From assembly GCA_030830565.1 (NCBI GenBank), contig JAURMR010000024.1:26111-90110 (forward strand): a stretch of 64,000 nt of DNA, in the 5' to 3' direction. The translations under genes and the position numbers were made by a program. The notes below the pieces were generated by a model that did no database searches, had not been told where the DNA came from, and saw only the letters and a list, made by a program, of their open reading frames with translations. The DNA is from Acidimicrobiales bacterium. Lineage in GTDB: Bacteria > Actinomycetota > Acidimicrobiia > Acidimicrobiales > Acidimicrobilacustridaceae. Below, in pieces: positions 16,806-26,659 of this stretch (positions are counted from its first letter, which is position 1; every line of letters starts with the position of its first letter).

Positions 16806-18203
16806 ATGGCAGCAACCATTTCGGCCAAACAACTTCTACGAACTCGCTCAGTCTCGCCATTTCTTTTGGCCTCAGTGGCAGCGCAAATCGCGACGATGAT
16901 TCAGATCACCGCGTTAGGCAAGCAGCTGTACGACATGACTGGCCGCGACCTCGATCTTGGACTTCTCGGTCTCGCTGAATTTGCTCCTGCATTTTTGCTT
17001 ATGACCGTCACCGGTTCGTTTGCCGATCGATTCGACCGTCGTCACATTGCATCGATCGGGCTCATCGTCGAAGTCATCACCACTGGCTTGCTGGCCTGGT
17101 ACGTCTCCACCTCTCCCACCGCAACGTTGCCGATTTTCATTGTCGTCATCGCGTTCGGTGTTGGTCGAGCATTTGTGAGCCCCGCAACTCGATCAATGCC
17201 GGCCGACATCGCTCCCGATGGAGGACTTCCGCGCCTCATTGCATTTCACGTTGGTTGTTGGCAGACCAGCGCGATTCTTGGGCCAGTACTCGCCGGTTTC
17301 TTATTCGTCGTGTCGCCCTCGTGGCCGTTTATTGCCTGCATGATCCTGACCGGGGTTGCTGCTGTTCTCATTCAGTTCGCTCGGCCACGCCCGGATCGAG
17401 TGACTCCCAGAAACTCCCTTGTTGGCGAGCAAGATGCGCCAATCATCGAATTGGGAGACGAACTGCGACCTGCCGAACTTCTTGATGTGCTCGGGGAACG
17501 CAACGCTGAACACATCGCCCATGAGCAGCTTGATCAGACGACCAGCGTTTCGGCGCCCTCAACAACACCAGCAAAAAAGCGCACCTTTCACGAGGCGTTC
17601 GAAGGATTCCGAGTCATCCGCCGCAACCCTGCTCTTCTCGGCGCAATTTCGCTTGATCTCTTCGCAGTCCTTTTCGGCGGCGCCGTGGCTCTGCTTCCGG
17701 CTATCGCCGAGACTCGCTTAGGCGTCGACGCCGTCGGTTTGGGTTGGCTGCGTGCTGCAGGCGGCATAGGTGCAGCAATCGTCACTATCGCTCTCAGCAT
17801 CCGCCCGATCCAGCGCCGGACCGGCCCAATCATGTTTCTGGCCGTCGCCCTCTTCGGCGTCTTTACGATCACGCTCGGCCTCACCCGCAATTTCATGATC
17901 GCCTTCCTCAGCGTGATGTTGTTGAGCGCTGCCGATTCGGTAAGCGTATTTATTCGCAGCACCCTTGTCCCACTCGTTACGCCGTCTTCGGCGCGAGGTC
18001 GGGTAATGGCAGTCGAAGGCGTCTTCATCGGCGCGTCGAACGAACTCGGTGCATTTGAATCGGGCGTCGCCGGCCAACTTCTTGGCACAGGCCGCGCCGT
18101 TGTCTTTGGCGGTATCGCCACGATCGGTGTGGTGGTTGGCTGGATTGTGTTGTTCCCAGTGTTGTGGCGATACGACCGTTTCCCTGATCATCCGCCCGAC
18201 TGA
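16806..18203 (+). CDS. MFS transporter, EntS/DHA3-type
   Basis: 465 residues with about eleven to twelve membrane segments in two halves. The DRFDRR motif A after helix 2 and the region around VGRAFVSPATRSMPADI resemble EntS-like exporters of the DHA3 family. A long polar loop of about 65 residues joins the halves (residues 195-260). It is likely co-transcribed with the upstream MBL hydrolase (6-base gap), so it may export or protect against the same compound. Substrate unknown. Confidence 0.82.
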   Translation: MAATISAKQLLRTRSVSPFLLASVAAQIATMIQITALGKQLYDMTGRDLDLGLLGLAEFAPAFLLMTVTGSFADRFDRRHIASIGLIVEVITTGLLAWYVSTSPTATLPIFIVVIAFGVGRAFVSPATRSMPADIAPDGGLPRLIAFHVGCWQTSAILGPVLAGFLFVVSPSWPFIACMILTGVAAVLIQFARPRPDRVTPRNSLVGEQDAPIIELGDELRPAELLDVLGERNAEHIAHEQLDQTTSVSAPSTTPAKKRTFHEAFEGFRVIRRNPALLGAISLDLFAVLFGGAVALLPAIAETRLGVDAVGLGWLRAAGGIGAAIVTIALSIRPIQRRTGPIMFLAVALFGVFTITLGLTRNFMIAFLSVMLLSAADSVSVFIRSTLVPLVTPSSARGRVMAVEGVFIGASNELGAFESGVAGQLLGTGRAVVFGGIATIGVVVGWIVLFPVLWRYDRFPDHPPD

Positions 18204-18221
18204 ATTCCAGAACATCGGCAA

Positions 18222-19070
18222 TTAAACGACCGACCACACTCCGCGCGCGCCGTTTCCTTCAACTTTGCCTTCGTCAGCAAGTTTGCGCAGATGCGAATGC
18301 ACCGAGCGTTTCGCCATGGGGATGAGTATCGGATCAAGCGGCACATAAGCGGCCTCCACGAGCTGCGCGATGCGGGCGCTACCCATCTCTAGTAATAAGC
18401 CATGCAATTGCGCTTCGCGTTCAAGGCGATGCGACGTGTACCAATCAATGACTGCATTGGGGTCGGTGATGACATATCCGTGCGCCGGGGCAATCGACGT
18501 CAACTCCAGTGCTCGCACTTTTGCGAGCGATTCGAGGTATGCCCCCATATCCCCATCGGGGGGCGTAATGACAACCGTTGAGCCCTGCATGATGTGATCG
18601 CCCGAGAACAGCATGCGCTCGTTTTCAAGGAAGAAACACAGATGGTTTCCCGCATGGCCCGGCGTATGAACTGCAGTGATTATGAACTCATCGGTGACGA
18701 GTTGATCGCCATCGCGCAAACGACGGTCGGTGCGCAGGCCACCACGGTTGCTCCACGCCATCACTTCGGCGCCCGTTTCCGCTTTCAATGCGGGAACGCC
18801 AGGCGAATGGTCCGGATGGGTGTGTGTGCACATGATCCAACGAATGCGACCCTTCGCCGCCTTCAGAATCGCTTTGGTATGCGCCGCGTCTTCAGGGCCC
18901 GGGTCAATCACGAGCACCTCATCGTTACCCACGAGATAGGTGTTGGTCCCAAAACCCGTCATATGGCTGGGATTCGCTGCGGTGATTCGGCGCACGAGGG
19001 GCGAAACGGTTTGCGCCTTGTCATGCACCAACGGCGGTTCAGTTGTGAACGTTGCGCGTGCGTCAGTCAC
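18222..19070 (-). CDS. MBL-fold hydrolase with C-terminal winged helix (LACTB2-like)
   Basis: 282 residues with TGFGTNTYLVG, the metal motif THTHPDHSPG, HTPGHAGNHLCFF, LFSGDHIMQG and APAHGYVI, followed by a C-terminal winged-helix domain (SVHSHLRKLADEGKV) as in human LACTB2, an RNase. The GTG at 19070 overlaps the FxsA stop by 8 bases and was preferred to the upstream ATG at 19127, which would lie inside FxsA. It is a second, distinct paralogue of the MBL protein encoded at 15679-16800. Confidence 0.83.
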   Translation of the reverse strand: MTDARATFTTEPPLVHDKAQTVSPLVRRITAANPSHMTGFGTNTYLVGNDEVLVIDPGPEDAAHTKAILKAAKGRIRWIMCTHTHPDHSPGVPALKAETGAEVMAWSNRGGLRTDRRLRDGDQLVTDEFIITAVHTPGHAGNHLCFFLENERMLFSGDHIMQGSTVVITPPDGDMGAYLESLAKVRALELTSIAPAHGYVITDPNAVIDWYTSHRLEREAQLHGLLLEMGSARIAQLVEAAYVPLDPILIPMAKRSVHSHLRKLADEGKVEGNGARGVWSVV

Positions 19071-19539
19071 GAACGGGACTGATTTCGATCGGCGCAGTTG
19101 TTGAGGGGCGCGTCGGGGTGACATCACCGATCCACTCGACGTCGATGGTCTTGCGTCGCCGAGTCATGCCTGCGAACGACGCAATTCGCGTCCAGCGACG
19201 CACGAGCCGACGACCAACAGGACGACGCACCGGACCGATCAGCAAGAGGAGGCCGATCGTTCCAGAAATGAACCCGGGAACGATGCACAACAATCCGGCG
19301 ATGGCCAGCATCGCACCATCAAGCATCTCGGCACCTGGCACTTCACCGCGGTTCATCGCTGCTCGCGTTCGCCGAACAACTGCGAGGCCTTCGCGCTTGA
19401 CCAGCCAAACACCAGCTGCGCTCATCGCAATGAGCGCCACAATGGTCGGAAGAATGCCGATCCAGTCAGCGACCACGATGACGACGCCCAACTCAATGAG
19501 CGGGAACACAACGAAGACGCAGAACAGCAACAAGAACAC
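19063..19539 (-). CDS. FxsA-family membrane protein
   Basis: 158 residues, three to four membrane segments, with the FxsA pattern: FPLIELGVVIVVADWIG, a GVWLVKREGL loop, and the AIAGLLCIVPGFISGTIGLLLLIGP pair of helices. FxsA is known in E. coli for easing exclusion of phage T7 by the F plasmid; its normal role is unclear. The GTG at 19539 has TACGCT exactly six bases upstream, which favours it over a TTG six bases earlier. It overlaps the downstream MBL gene. Confidence 0.85.
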   Translation of the reverse strand: MFLLLFCVFVVFPLIELGVVIVVADWIGILPTIVALIAMSAAGVWLVKREGLAVVRRTRAAMNRGEVPGAEMLDGAMLAIAGLLCIVPGFISGTIGLLLLIGPVRRPVGRRLVRRWTRIASFAGMTRRRKTIDVEWIGDVTPTRPSTTAPIEISPVRD

Positions 19540-19545
19540 GGCCAA

Positions 19546-19551
19546 AGCGTA
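19546..19551 (-). promoter_or_regulatory. -10 element, leaderless fxsA operon
   Basis: TACGCT on the minus strand, six bases (TTGGCC) before the GTG at 19539. Confidence 0.55.
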
Positions 19552-19687
19552 CAGGCGAGGTCCTTTTACTGGCCGTCGCGCTCTGAGCGTTTCGCCGCAA
19601 AAATGCCCCAGCGCCGGGCCGGACGTACCGAACCCGACGCTGGGTATGCAGCGAGCGTTAGTCCCCCCGAACCAACGTCGCAGGCCT

Positions 19688-19951
19688 TCAGACCGCGTGC
19701 TGCGTCAGCAGGGCCTTTCGTTCGATTTCGTTCAGGCCGCCCCAAATGCCATGCGGTTCACGAATTGCGACTGCGTAGTCAAGGCAATCGGTGCGCACTG
19801 AACATTCCATGCAGATTTCTTTGGCCCGATTCTCACGCTGCAGCTTGTCTTCCTTGCGCTCAAACTGCGACGGAGGAAAGAAGACCACGGCTTGTGGTCC
19901 ACGACATTCCGCCTTCATCTGCCAATCGTCTTCGATCCGCTGAACACTCAT
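19688..19951 (-). CDS. WhiB-family iron-sulfur transcription regulator
   Basis: 87 residues with the four cluster-binding cysteines in the WhiB spacing: Cys16, Cys47, Cys50, Cys56 (C-x30-C-x2-C-x5-C), then the GIWGG turn and a basic-poor C-terminus (LNEIERKALL). The cytoplasmic protein carries a 4Fe-4S cluster and acts with the sigma factor. I chose the ATG at 19951, which has AAGGGGG ten bases upstream, over the open frame reaching 19990. Its place next to nfeD and two ArsA-type ATPases recalls whiB4 beside Rv3679-Rv3680 in Mycobacterium, although here nfeD lies between. Confidence 0.9.
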   Translation of the reverse strand: MSVQRIEDDWQMKAECRGPQAVVFFPPSQFERKEDKLQRENRAKEICMECSVRTDCLDYAVAIREPHGIWGGLNEIERKALLTQHAV

Positions 19952-19981
19952 TGCAGTGCTGCCCCCTTGCTCCGGATGGCG

Positions 19982-20011
19982 AACGTACAACGACGCCTAC
20001 GCCCATTGCAA
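19982..20011 (-). promoter_or_regulatory. Candidate whiB promoter (-35/-10)
   Basis: TTGCAA (-35) at 20006-20011 and TACGTT (-10) at 19982-19987 on the minus strand, spaced by 18 bases. The implied leader is about 24 bases and includes the AAGGGGG ribosome site, unlike the leaderless genes nearby. Confidence 0.45.
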
Positions 20012-20060
20012 GAAAAAAAGCGACGAATGTCACATCCCGGTGAATGGGATGAAAACGGGG

Positions 20061-21440
20061 TCAGTCAGGGTCCTGAACAGAGCCTGACGCCGGGTCGGCC
20101 ACCTCCGGAGACTCCTTGTCTCCCTTGGCATCGGAGCGGGGCGAACGGTCTCGGTAGTCCTTTGCCGCACCCTCTTCCGGCTCGACTTCAAGGACGAGTC
20201 CGTCAATGCTCACGACCCGCACTCGATCGAGTTCCTCGATGGGGGTCGATCGGTTGGTCGACGCTCGCCAAAGGGCCTCACGGATCTGGACAACGCCATC
20301 GGGATTGATCCCGGTGACGGCGCGACCCATCTCCCCGATCATCCACTCACGCCCGATTGTGGGAGTTGAAAAACGTGTCCGCACCATCGAGGGCATACCC
20401 GCAAGGAACGTCAGTGCGATGCCCAAAATCGCGACAAGCAAAGTGATCCAGGACAACGACATGCCGTCATAAACAGTGAAGGAAAAGACGACGAACAAAA
20501 CGAGACCGATACCGGTCCACACCCGTGGCACACCGGTTTGGACATCAACTGCGAACGCAAACATCGAAATCGCGAGAAGTACGAACGCCCACCAATGCGT
20601 AGGCAAGACCCACATTCCATAACCGGAAAGAATGAACGCACCGGCACCGACCACACCAGCAACGCCGACGCCCGCAGTGAAAAGTTCAAAAATGATGAGC
20701 GCAAGACCAACTGTGATGAGCAAGTACGCAACCGCTGGACTGGCAACCGTGTGCATCAGGTTCGAAACAAGCGAAAGTTGACCGAATCGCACCTGCGTCA
20801 TCGGTTCCCGACGTGTCTCACCGTTTTCAGCGGTCACTTCCCGTGTCGCAACGTTGGGCAAATTCACCAGGAAATCGCCAATTGTTGGTGCTTCAACGGT
20901 TGTAACACCGAGGTCTGCAGCTTCCTGCGCGCTCACCGTTTTGTCACGTATCGGTGCAAGACGCTTTGTGTCGAGACCATCGATCACTGGCTGTCCGCTG
21001 TCACCGAGACGCGAACCCGGTGCCATCCCAACTTGATTTGCGGCGCCAACAAGTTGCGCGGCCTGTCCAGTGAGATGCGAACCCGATGGTCCTACCCACA
21101 CATCAATTGGTACCGGAGAGGCAAGCATCGCTTTCAATAGCGCAGCGAAGACTGACTCTTCAACGACAACACCGGCAGAGTCGGTCTGAAGGATGAGGGC
21201 AACCGCTCCTTCGGCAATCGCTTCATCGATCGACGTGCGAATGAAATCGACCATCACCGGATCGAGAAGACCACTGACCTTGACCACAGCGACGAAACCA
21301 TCAGGGCCACCTTCATTAATGATTGTTGTGGTGGTCTCGGCCGAAACCGGGCTGGTCGCAGCACTCACAACAAAACCGACGACACCAACCATCAGCGCTA
21401 CGACAGCGGTGATGGCAGCAGCGGTGGGTAATCTGCGCAC
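20061..21440 (-). CDS. NfeD-family membrane protein with ClpP-like domain
   Basis: 459 residues: signal anchor (residues 3-32), a ClpP-class serine-protease-like domain (50-190), four or five membrane helices (about 230-355) and a C-terminal OB-fold NfeD domain followed by a charged tail. NfeD proteins work in membrane quality control, often with stomatin partners. The loop that normally carries the nucleophile (GxxAASAG) reads GSHLTGQAAQL at 120-130, so the catalytic serine seems lost. GTG at 21440 was chosen for GGAGG six bases upstream. It is divergent from bagA with 20 bases between. Confidence 0.82.
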   Translation of the reverse strand: MRRLPTAAAITAVVALMVGVVGFVVSAATSPVSAETTTTIINEGGPDGFVAVVKVSGLLDPVMVDFIRTSIDEAIAEGAVALILQTDSAGVVVEESVFAALLKAMLASPVPIDVWVGPSGSHLTGQAAQLVGAANQVGMAPGSRLGDSGQPVIDGLDTKRLAPIRDKTVSAQEAADLGVTTVEAPTIGDFLVNLPNVATREVTAENGETRREPMTQVRFGQLSLVSNLMHTVASPAVAYLLITVGLALIIFELFTAGVGVAGVVGAGAFILSGYGMWVLPTHWWAFVLLAISMFAFAVDVQTGVPRVWTGIGLVLFVVFSFTVYDGMSLSWITLLVAILGIALTFLAGMPSMVRTRFSTPTIGREWMIGEMGRAVTGINPDGVVQIREALWRASTNRSTPIEELDRVRVVSIDGLVLEVEPEEGAAKDYRDRSPRSDAKGDKESPEVADPASGSVQDPD

Positions 21441-21460
21441 GTCGAGCCTCCGAGGAGAAA

Positions 21461-22432
21461 ATGGACCCTGCACGGTTTTTCGCAGCATCACGGGTCCTCA
21501 TCGTGGCCGGGAAGGGGGGCGTGGGCAAAAGCACCATGTCCGCGGCCCTTGCCCGCACCGCCGCCCGGGCCGGCTTGTCCACGCTTTTGGTCCGTCTCAC
21601 CCCCGGCGGCCCCATCAGTCGCCTCTTCGCTCAGCCTGAGCTCACAGGCCTTGAACAGACCCTCAGTGCCGGGGGCGGGCCCAACGGCGATGCCGATGTT
21701 CGAGGCCGTCTCGTGACCCCTGACGAGGCTCTGTCCCAGTATCTCGCTGATCACGGCCTCGCCCGCATCACCAAGCGTCTTGTCTCGACCGGCGCAATCG
21801 ACGTGGTCACCACCGCCGCCCCCGGGATTCGAGACCTCCTCGTACTGGGCCGAGTCAAAGCCTTCGAGGCATCGAGTGCCGCCGACCTCGTCGTCCTCGA
21901 CGCCCCCGCTGCCGGCCACGCCGTTTCGTTTCTTCAATCGCCCACGGGTCTGCGCGGCGCAGTCGGAGCAGGGCCCATTGCCACTCAAGCCGACGAAGTT
22001 CTTGAACTGCTCGCTGACCCTGCTCGTTGCCGGGTGATGCTCGTAACCCTCGCCGAGGAAACGCCAGTGAACGAGGTTGTTGAAACTGCATTCGCTCTCG
22101 AGGACGAAATTGGTGTCGCACTCGGGCCGGTGATCGTGAACGGCCTCGTTGAACTTCCTGAAGGACTCGACGGCGACCTCGACTCACTCGTTGCGGCGAA
22201 TGCCCCGCAACTGTCGGCCACCGACATCGCAGAACTTCGCAACGCGGCAGCGTTCCGACTTCGTTGGGCCACACGTCAGCATGAACAAGTCGCACGTCTG
22301 AGGCAACTGCTGCCACTCGCGCACCTCACAACGCCGTATCTGTTCACCACTGAGCCTGGCCCGACAGAACTCGAGCACTTAAGCAGCGCGCTCACCGTTG
22401 GAATTGGCGAGCTTGGCGAGGACGACGCATGA
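21461..22432 (+). CDS. ArsA/Get3-family ATPase, first of pair (Rv3679-like)
   Basis: 323 residues with the deviant Walker A GKGGVGKS (17-24), a switch I-like TTAAPGIRDLLVLGRVK, and LVVLDAPAAGHAVSFL as the switch II/Walker B region. This matches the mycobacterial Rv3679 type, one half of a heteromeric anion-transporter-like ATPase complex. GAGGAGAAA directly precedes the ATG at 21461, and TAATCT at 21429-21434 is the likely -10. The stop overlaps the start of the second ATPase by 4 bases. No membrane partner lies nearby except divergent NfeD. Confidence 0.85.
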   Translation: MDPARFFAASRVLIVAGKGGVGKSTMSAALARTAARAGLSTLLVRLTPGGPISRLFAQPELTGLEQTLSAGGGPNGDADVRGRLVTPDEALSQYLADHGLARITKRLVSTGAIDVVTTAAPGIRDLLVLGRVKAFEASSAADLVVLDAPAAGHAVSFLQSPTGLRGAVGAGPIATQADEVLELLADPARCRVMLVTLAEETPVNEVVETAFALEDEIGVALGPVIVNGLVELPEGLDGDLDSLVAANAPQLSATDIAELRNAAAFRLRWATRQHEQVARLRQLLPLAHLTTPYLFTTEPGPTELEHLSSALTVGIGELGEDDA

Positions 22433-23514
22433 GTTCGCTTTCTTCTCTTCTTGATGAACGCTCCATCATTGTGTGCGTTGGTGCTGGCGGCGTGGGTAAA
22501 ACAACGACTGCGGCTGCGCTCGCACTTGAAGCCGCCCAACACGGTCGTCGCGTTTGCGTTGTCACCATTGATCCAGCGCGACGCCTCTCCGATGCAATGG
22601 GATTCGATCCCGATCGAGCCATTGGCAATGAGCCACAACAGATTGACCTCGCAGTTCCCGGTGAACTGTGGGCCGTGATGCTTGACACAACAACCACATT
22701 CGACGCGCTTATCCGCACGTATGCATTGAGCGACGAACAAGCGCACACCATCCTCACCAACGCCTTCTATCGAAACATTGCCGATTCGATGTCGGGTGCG
22801 CACGAATACATGGCGATGGAAAAGTTGTACGAACTCCATAACGATGATCGATTTGATCTCGTGGTTGTCGATACTCCCCCAACCAGCAATGCAATCGATT
22901 TTCTCGAAGCCCCCGATCGCATTACCCAATTCCTTGATCATCGCCTCTACAAAATTCTCGTCACACCGAGTGGCGGGCTTGCCCGTGTCGTGAACTTTGC
23001 GGCCCAAGGATTTCTACGCACGGTCGCCCGCATTGTGAGTGCATCAGTTGTTGACGATGCAGTTGACTTCTTCGCCTCGTTCGACGGGATGGAAGAGGGA
23101 TTCCGCGGTCGCGCAGTTGCCGTGCACAATTTGCTCATTGCCGCTGACACCGCTTTTGTTCTGGTGACCGTTCCGCGTAACGACACCGTGCAAGATGCAG
23201 CGGACTTCATCGGAACCCTCGCCACTGCCGACATTGGCGTCGACGCCATCGTCGTGAATCGCGTGCACCCCACATTTGGTTCGCATCGCCTTGAAGGTCT
23301 CAGTGACGGACCGCTCGGCCCGTTCATCCGGGCCCTGCATGACTCACAGGCCGTGGCCGCCGGCCAAGACGTCATCCTCGAGTCGCTCACCGCCGACCTG
23401 CCCGCAGGTGCTGTGGTGAAGATCCCCTTCCTCGATACCGACGTCCACGACCTCGACGGCCTCGCTTCACTTTCCCAGTGGCTCACCCCGACCGAGGACG
23501 TGTCCCACAACTAG
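22429..23514 (+). CDS. ArsA/Get3-family ATPase, second of pair (Rv3680-like)
   Basis: 361 residues. The P-loop reads GAGGVGKT (18-25), so the first signature lysine of the deviant Walker A is replaced by alanine, while the partner gene keeps it. Further motifs are CVVTIDPARRL, MSGAHEYMAMEKLYEL, LVVVDTPPTSNAIDFL (switch II) and a C-terminal VKIPFLDTDVHDL. Translational overlap with the first ATPase supports a heterodimer. Named by resemblance to Rv3680; the cargo is unknown. Confidence 0.85.
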   Translation: MSSLSSLLDERSIIVCVGAGGVGKTTTAAALALEAAQHGRRVCVVTIDPARRLSDAMGFDPDRAIGNEPQQIDLAVPGELWAVMLDTTTTFDALIRTYALSDEQAHTILTNAFYRNIADSMSGAHEYMAMEKLYELHNDDRFDLVVVDTPPTSNAIDFLEAPDRITQFLDHRLYKILVTPSGGLARVVNFAAQGFLRTVARIVSASVVDDAVDFFASFDGMEEGFRGRAVAVHNLLIAADTAFVLVTVPRNDTVQDAADFIGTLATADIGVDAIVVNRVHPTFGSHRLEGLSDGPLGPFIRALHDSQAVAAGQDVILESLTADLPAGAVVKIPFLDTDVHDLDGLASLSQWLTPTEDVSHN

Positions 23515-23559
23515 GCCGATGGTTGGGCGAAACCGGTGCCAGCCGGTACTGTCTGCGCC

Positions 23560-23991
23560 GTGCCAACCATCCTTCTCGCCACCGATGCTGACTGGATCCT
23601 CGAAGAGGTCGATGCCGCTCTGGCCGACGATTCGACGAACGTCTACCGAGTGCGAGCAGGCATCGATGTACTTCAGGGCATCACCCAGTTGACCCCCGAC
23701 CTCGTCATTATCGACGAGCAAATTGGCAACATGGGCGGGATCGCCACCTGCATGGCCATTCGCAATGCCGAGGGGATGGATGCCATTCCGATCACGGCAG
23801 TTCTGCTGCTCCTCGACCGAGCTCACGATGTGTTCCAGGTCCAGCGTTGCGATGCCGACGGCTATCTCGTGAAGCCGCTCGATTCATTGCGCCTGCGCAA
23901 GGCCGCCAATGCGCTTCTGGCTGGTGAGGCCTTCGCCGACCCGATCAACCTCGTGTCGGGCGACGCTGTCGATCTCACCATTCAGGCCTAG
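23560..23991 (+). CDS. Stand-alone response-regulator receiver domain
   Basis: 143 residues covering one receiver domain and nothing else. The acidic pocket is reduced to ATDAD at the N-terminus, the phospho-acceptor aspartate lies in LVIIDEQIG, and the conserved lysine is in LVKPLDS. No output domain, kinase or partner is adjacent, so it may signal by protein contact. GTG at 23560 is preceded at seven bases by TACTGT, which fixes the start better than the open frame from 23536. It follows the ATPase pair by 45 bases but seems to have its own promoter. Confidence 0.75.
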   Translation: MPTILLATDADWILEEVDAALADDSTNVYRVRAGIDVLQGITQLTPDLVIIDEQIGNMGGIATCMAIRNAEGMDAIPITAVLLLLDRAHDVFQVQRCDADGYLVKPLDSLRLRKAANALLAGEAFADPINLVSGDAVDLTIQA

Positions 23992-24024
23992 GTAGCGGCT
24001 TTCATTGCAACCGGGGTCGTCCGA

Positions 24025-24030
24025 TAGGGT
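24025..24030 (+). promoter_or_regulatory. Candidate -10 of tRNA-Pro
   Basis: TAGGGT 12 bases before the mature tRNA end, giving a TSS about six bases upstream of the tRNA. Confidence 0.4.
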
Positions 24031-24042
24031 GACTCCTCCTTA

Positions 24043-24119
<77 letters not shown>

Positions 24120-24127
24120 CAACGAAA

Positions 24128-24154
24128 AGAGCCCCGGCCATTGGCCGGGGCTCT
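24128..24154 (-). terminator. Hairpin terminator between tRNA-Pro and asd
   Basis: GC-rich inverted repeat AGAGCCCCGGCC / GGCCGGGGCTCT. On the minus strand it is followed by CTTTTCGTT, so it best serves asd; on the plus strand it may also end the tRNA transcript without a T tract. Confidence 0.7.
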
Positions 24155-24184
24155 ACTCCATAGGTTTCGACTCCATAGGTTTCG
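24155..24184. repeat. Tandem duplication of a 15-base unit
   Basis: ACTCCATAGGTTTCG occurs twice in direct succession just after the hairpin and before the end of asd. It is noncoding and looks like a slippage event. Confidence 0.8.
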
Positions 24185-24197
24185 ACGAAGAAATTCG

Positions 24198-25283
<1,086 letters not shown>

Positions 25284-25321
25284 TCAAAGCCCCGGAATAG
25301 AGCCTCAAAATCGGGATTGCG

Positions 25322-26554
25322 TCAGTCGACGTAAACAGGGCCATCAGCCAAGCCGAAGGCATCGTGCAAGGCCACAACCGCTCGCTCGACATCGGCCTCG
25401 GCCACCACACAACTCACTCGGATTGCCGACGTAGCGATCATCTCGATGTTGATGTTGTTGGCCGCAAGCGTTTCGAACACGGTGGCGGCAACACCAGGGT
25501 GCGACTTCATGCCCGCACCAACCACGCTCACGCGCGCAATGGCGGGATCGCCGTTGACTCTGGTCGCCCCAATGTCAGCGGTGTGTTGTTCGCAGATTGC
25601 GATTGCAGCATCAAGCTCACCGTGAGGAACCGTGAACGAAATATCAGTGACGCCATGATCAGAGGTGTTCTGCACGATGAGATCGACGTTGATATTGGAA
25701 TCGGCCAGCGCGCGGAACATGAGCGCCGCGATACCGGGACGGTCGGCGACACCACCGATCGTGACCTTCGCTTCATCGGCATCGTGCACAACGGCAGAAA
25801 CGATTGCCTGTTCCATGGTTGGGTCCTCCTTGGTGACGATCGTTCCGGTTTCCCAAGTAAACGCTGAACGCACATGAAGATCGACACCGTGTGTACGGGC
25901 GAACTCAACAGAGCGCATCGCTGGTTTAGGACAACCATTGGCCGTCATCTCTAGCAATTCATCGAAACTGATTTTTTCCATCTTGCGAGCGTTCGACACG
26001 ATGCGAGGATCAGTCGTGAAGACACCAGTTACGTCGGTGTAGAGCTCACAGGAATCGGCACCGAGCGCGTGCGCAAGCGCTACAGCCGTCGTATCGGATC
26101 CACCGCGACCAAGGAATGTCACATTCGCTTCAGGCGAAACGCCCTGCGCGCCACCCACTACGGCAACGCGACCCGCAGCTAACGCTTCAACAACTCGCGC
26201 AGGTTTCACGTCGACGATCTTGGCGTTGCGATGAGTTGAGTCGGTAAGGAATCCGGCTTGTGAACCGGTGAAGGACTCGGCCTCGATGCCAGTGTCGGCG
26301 ATGGCCATGCACAACAGCGCCATTGCTTTGCGTTCGCCAGCGGTCACGAGCATGTCCATCTCGCGACCGGGACGGGTGTCAGAAACCTCTGCGGCAATTC
26401 GAAGAAGATCGTCAGTTTCCTTGCCCATGGCCGAAATCACGACCACGACCTGATTGCCTCGGCGCACCGTGCGCGCCACATGGTCGGCCACGGCGCGCAT
26501 GCGCTCTGGATCACCGACCGAGGTGCCACCGAACTTCTGAACTAGGAGAGCCAC
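25322..26554 (-). CDS. lysC: Aspartokinase
   Basis: 410 residues; phosphorylates aspartate to open the aspartate family pathway. VQKFGGTSVGD at the N-terminus, FLGRGGSDTTAVALA and the kinase domain are followed by two ACT domains (from about residue 265), which usually give lysine/threonine feedback control. Actinobacterial enzymes often also make a separate beta subunit from an internal start; a GTG or ATG near 25,830 could serve but I cannot confirm it. GTG at 26554 was chosen because TAGCGT lies eight bases before it. asd follows after 98 bases. Confidence 0.94.
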   Translation of the reverse strand: MALLVQKFGGTSVGDPERMRAVADHVARTVRRGNQVVVVISAMGKETDDLLRIAAEVSDTRPGREMDMLVTAGERKAMALLCMAIADTGIEAESFTGSQAGFLTDSTHRNAKIVDVKPARVVEALAAGRVAVVGGAQGVSPEANVTFLGRGGSDTTAVALAHALGADSCELYTDVTGVFTTDPRIVSNARKMEKISFDELLEMTANGCPKPAMRSVEFARTHGVDLHVRSAFTWETGTIVTKEDPTMEQAIVSAVVHDADEAKVTIGGVADRPGIAALMFRALADSNINVDLIVQNTSDHGVTDISFTVPHGELDAAIAICEQHTADIGATRVNGDPAIARVSVVGAGMKSHPGVAATVFETLAANNINIEMIATSAIRVSCVVAEADVERAVVALHDAFGLADGPVYVD

Positions 26555-26659
26555 GGGTTGCAACGCTACCGGCCGCCCCGACCCCGCATTGAAACAGTGT
26601 CGGCCCCACCTTCAAACCAGCCACGGCCCCGACCCAAATCACTTGTAGGTTCTCCCACC

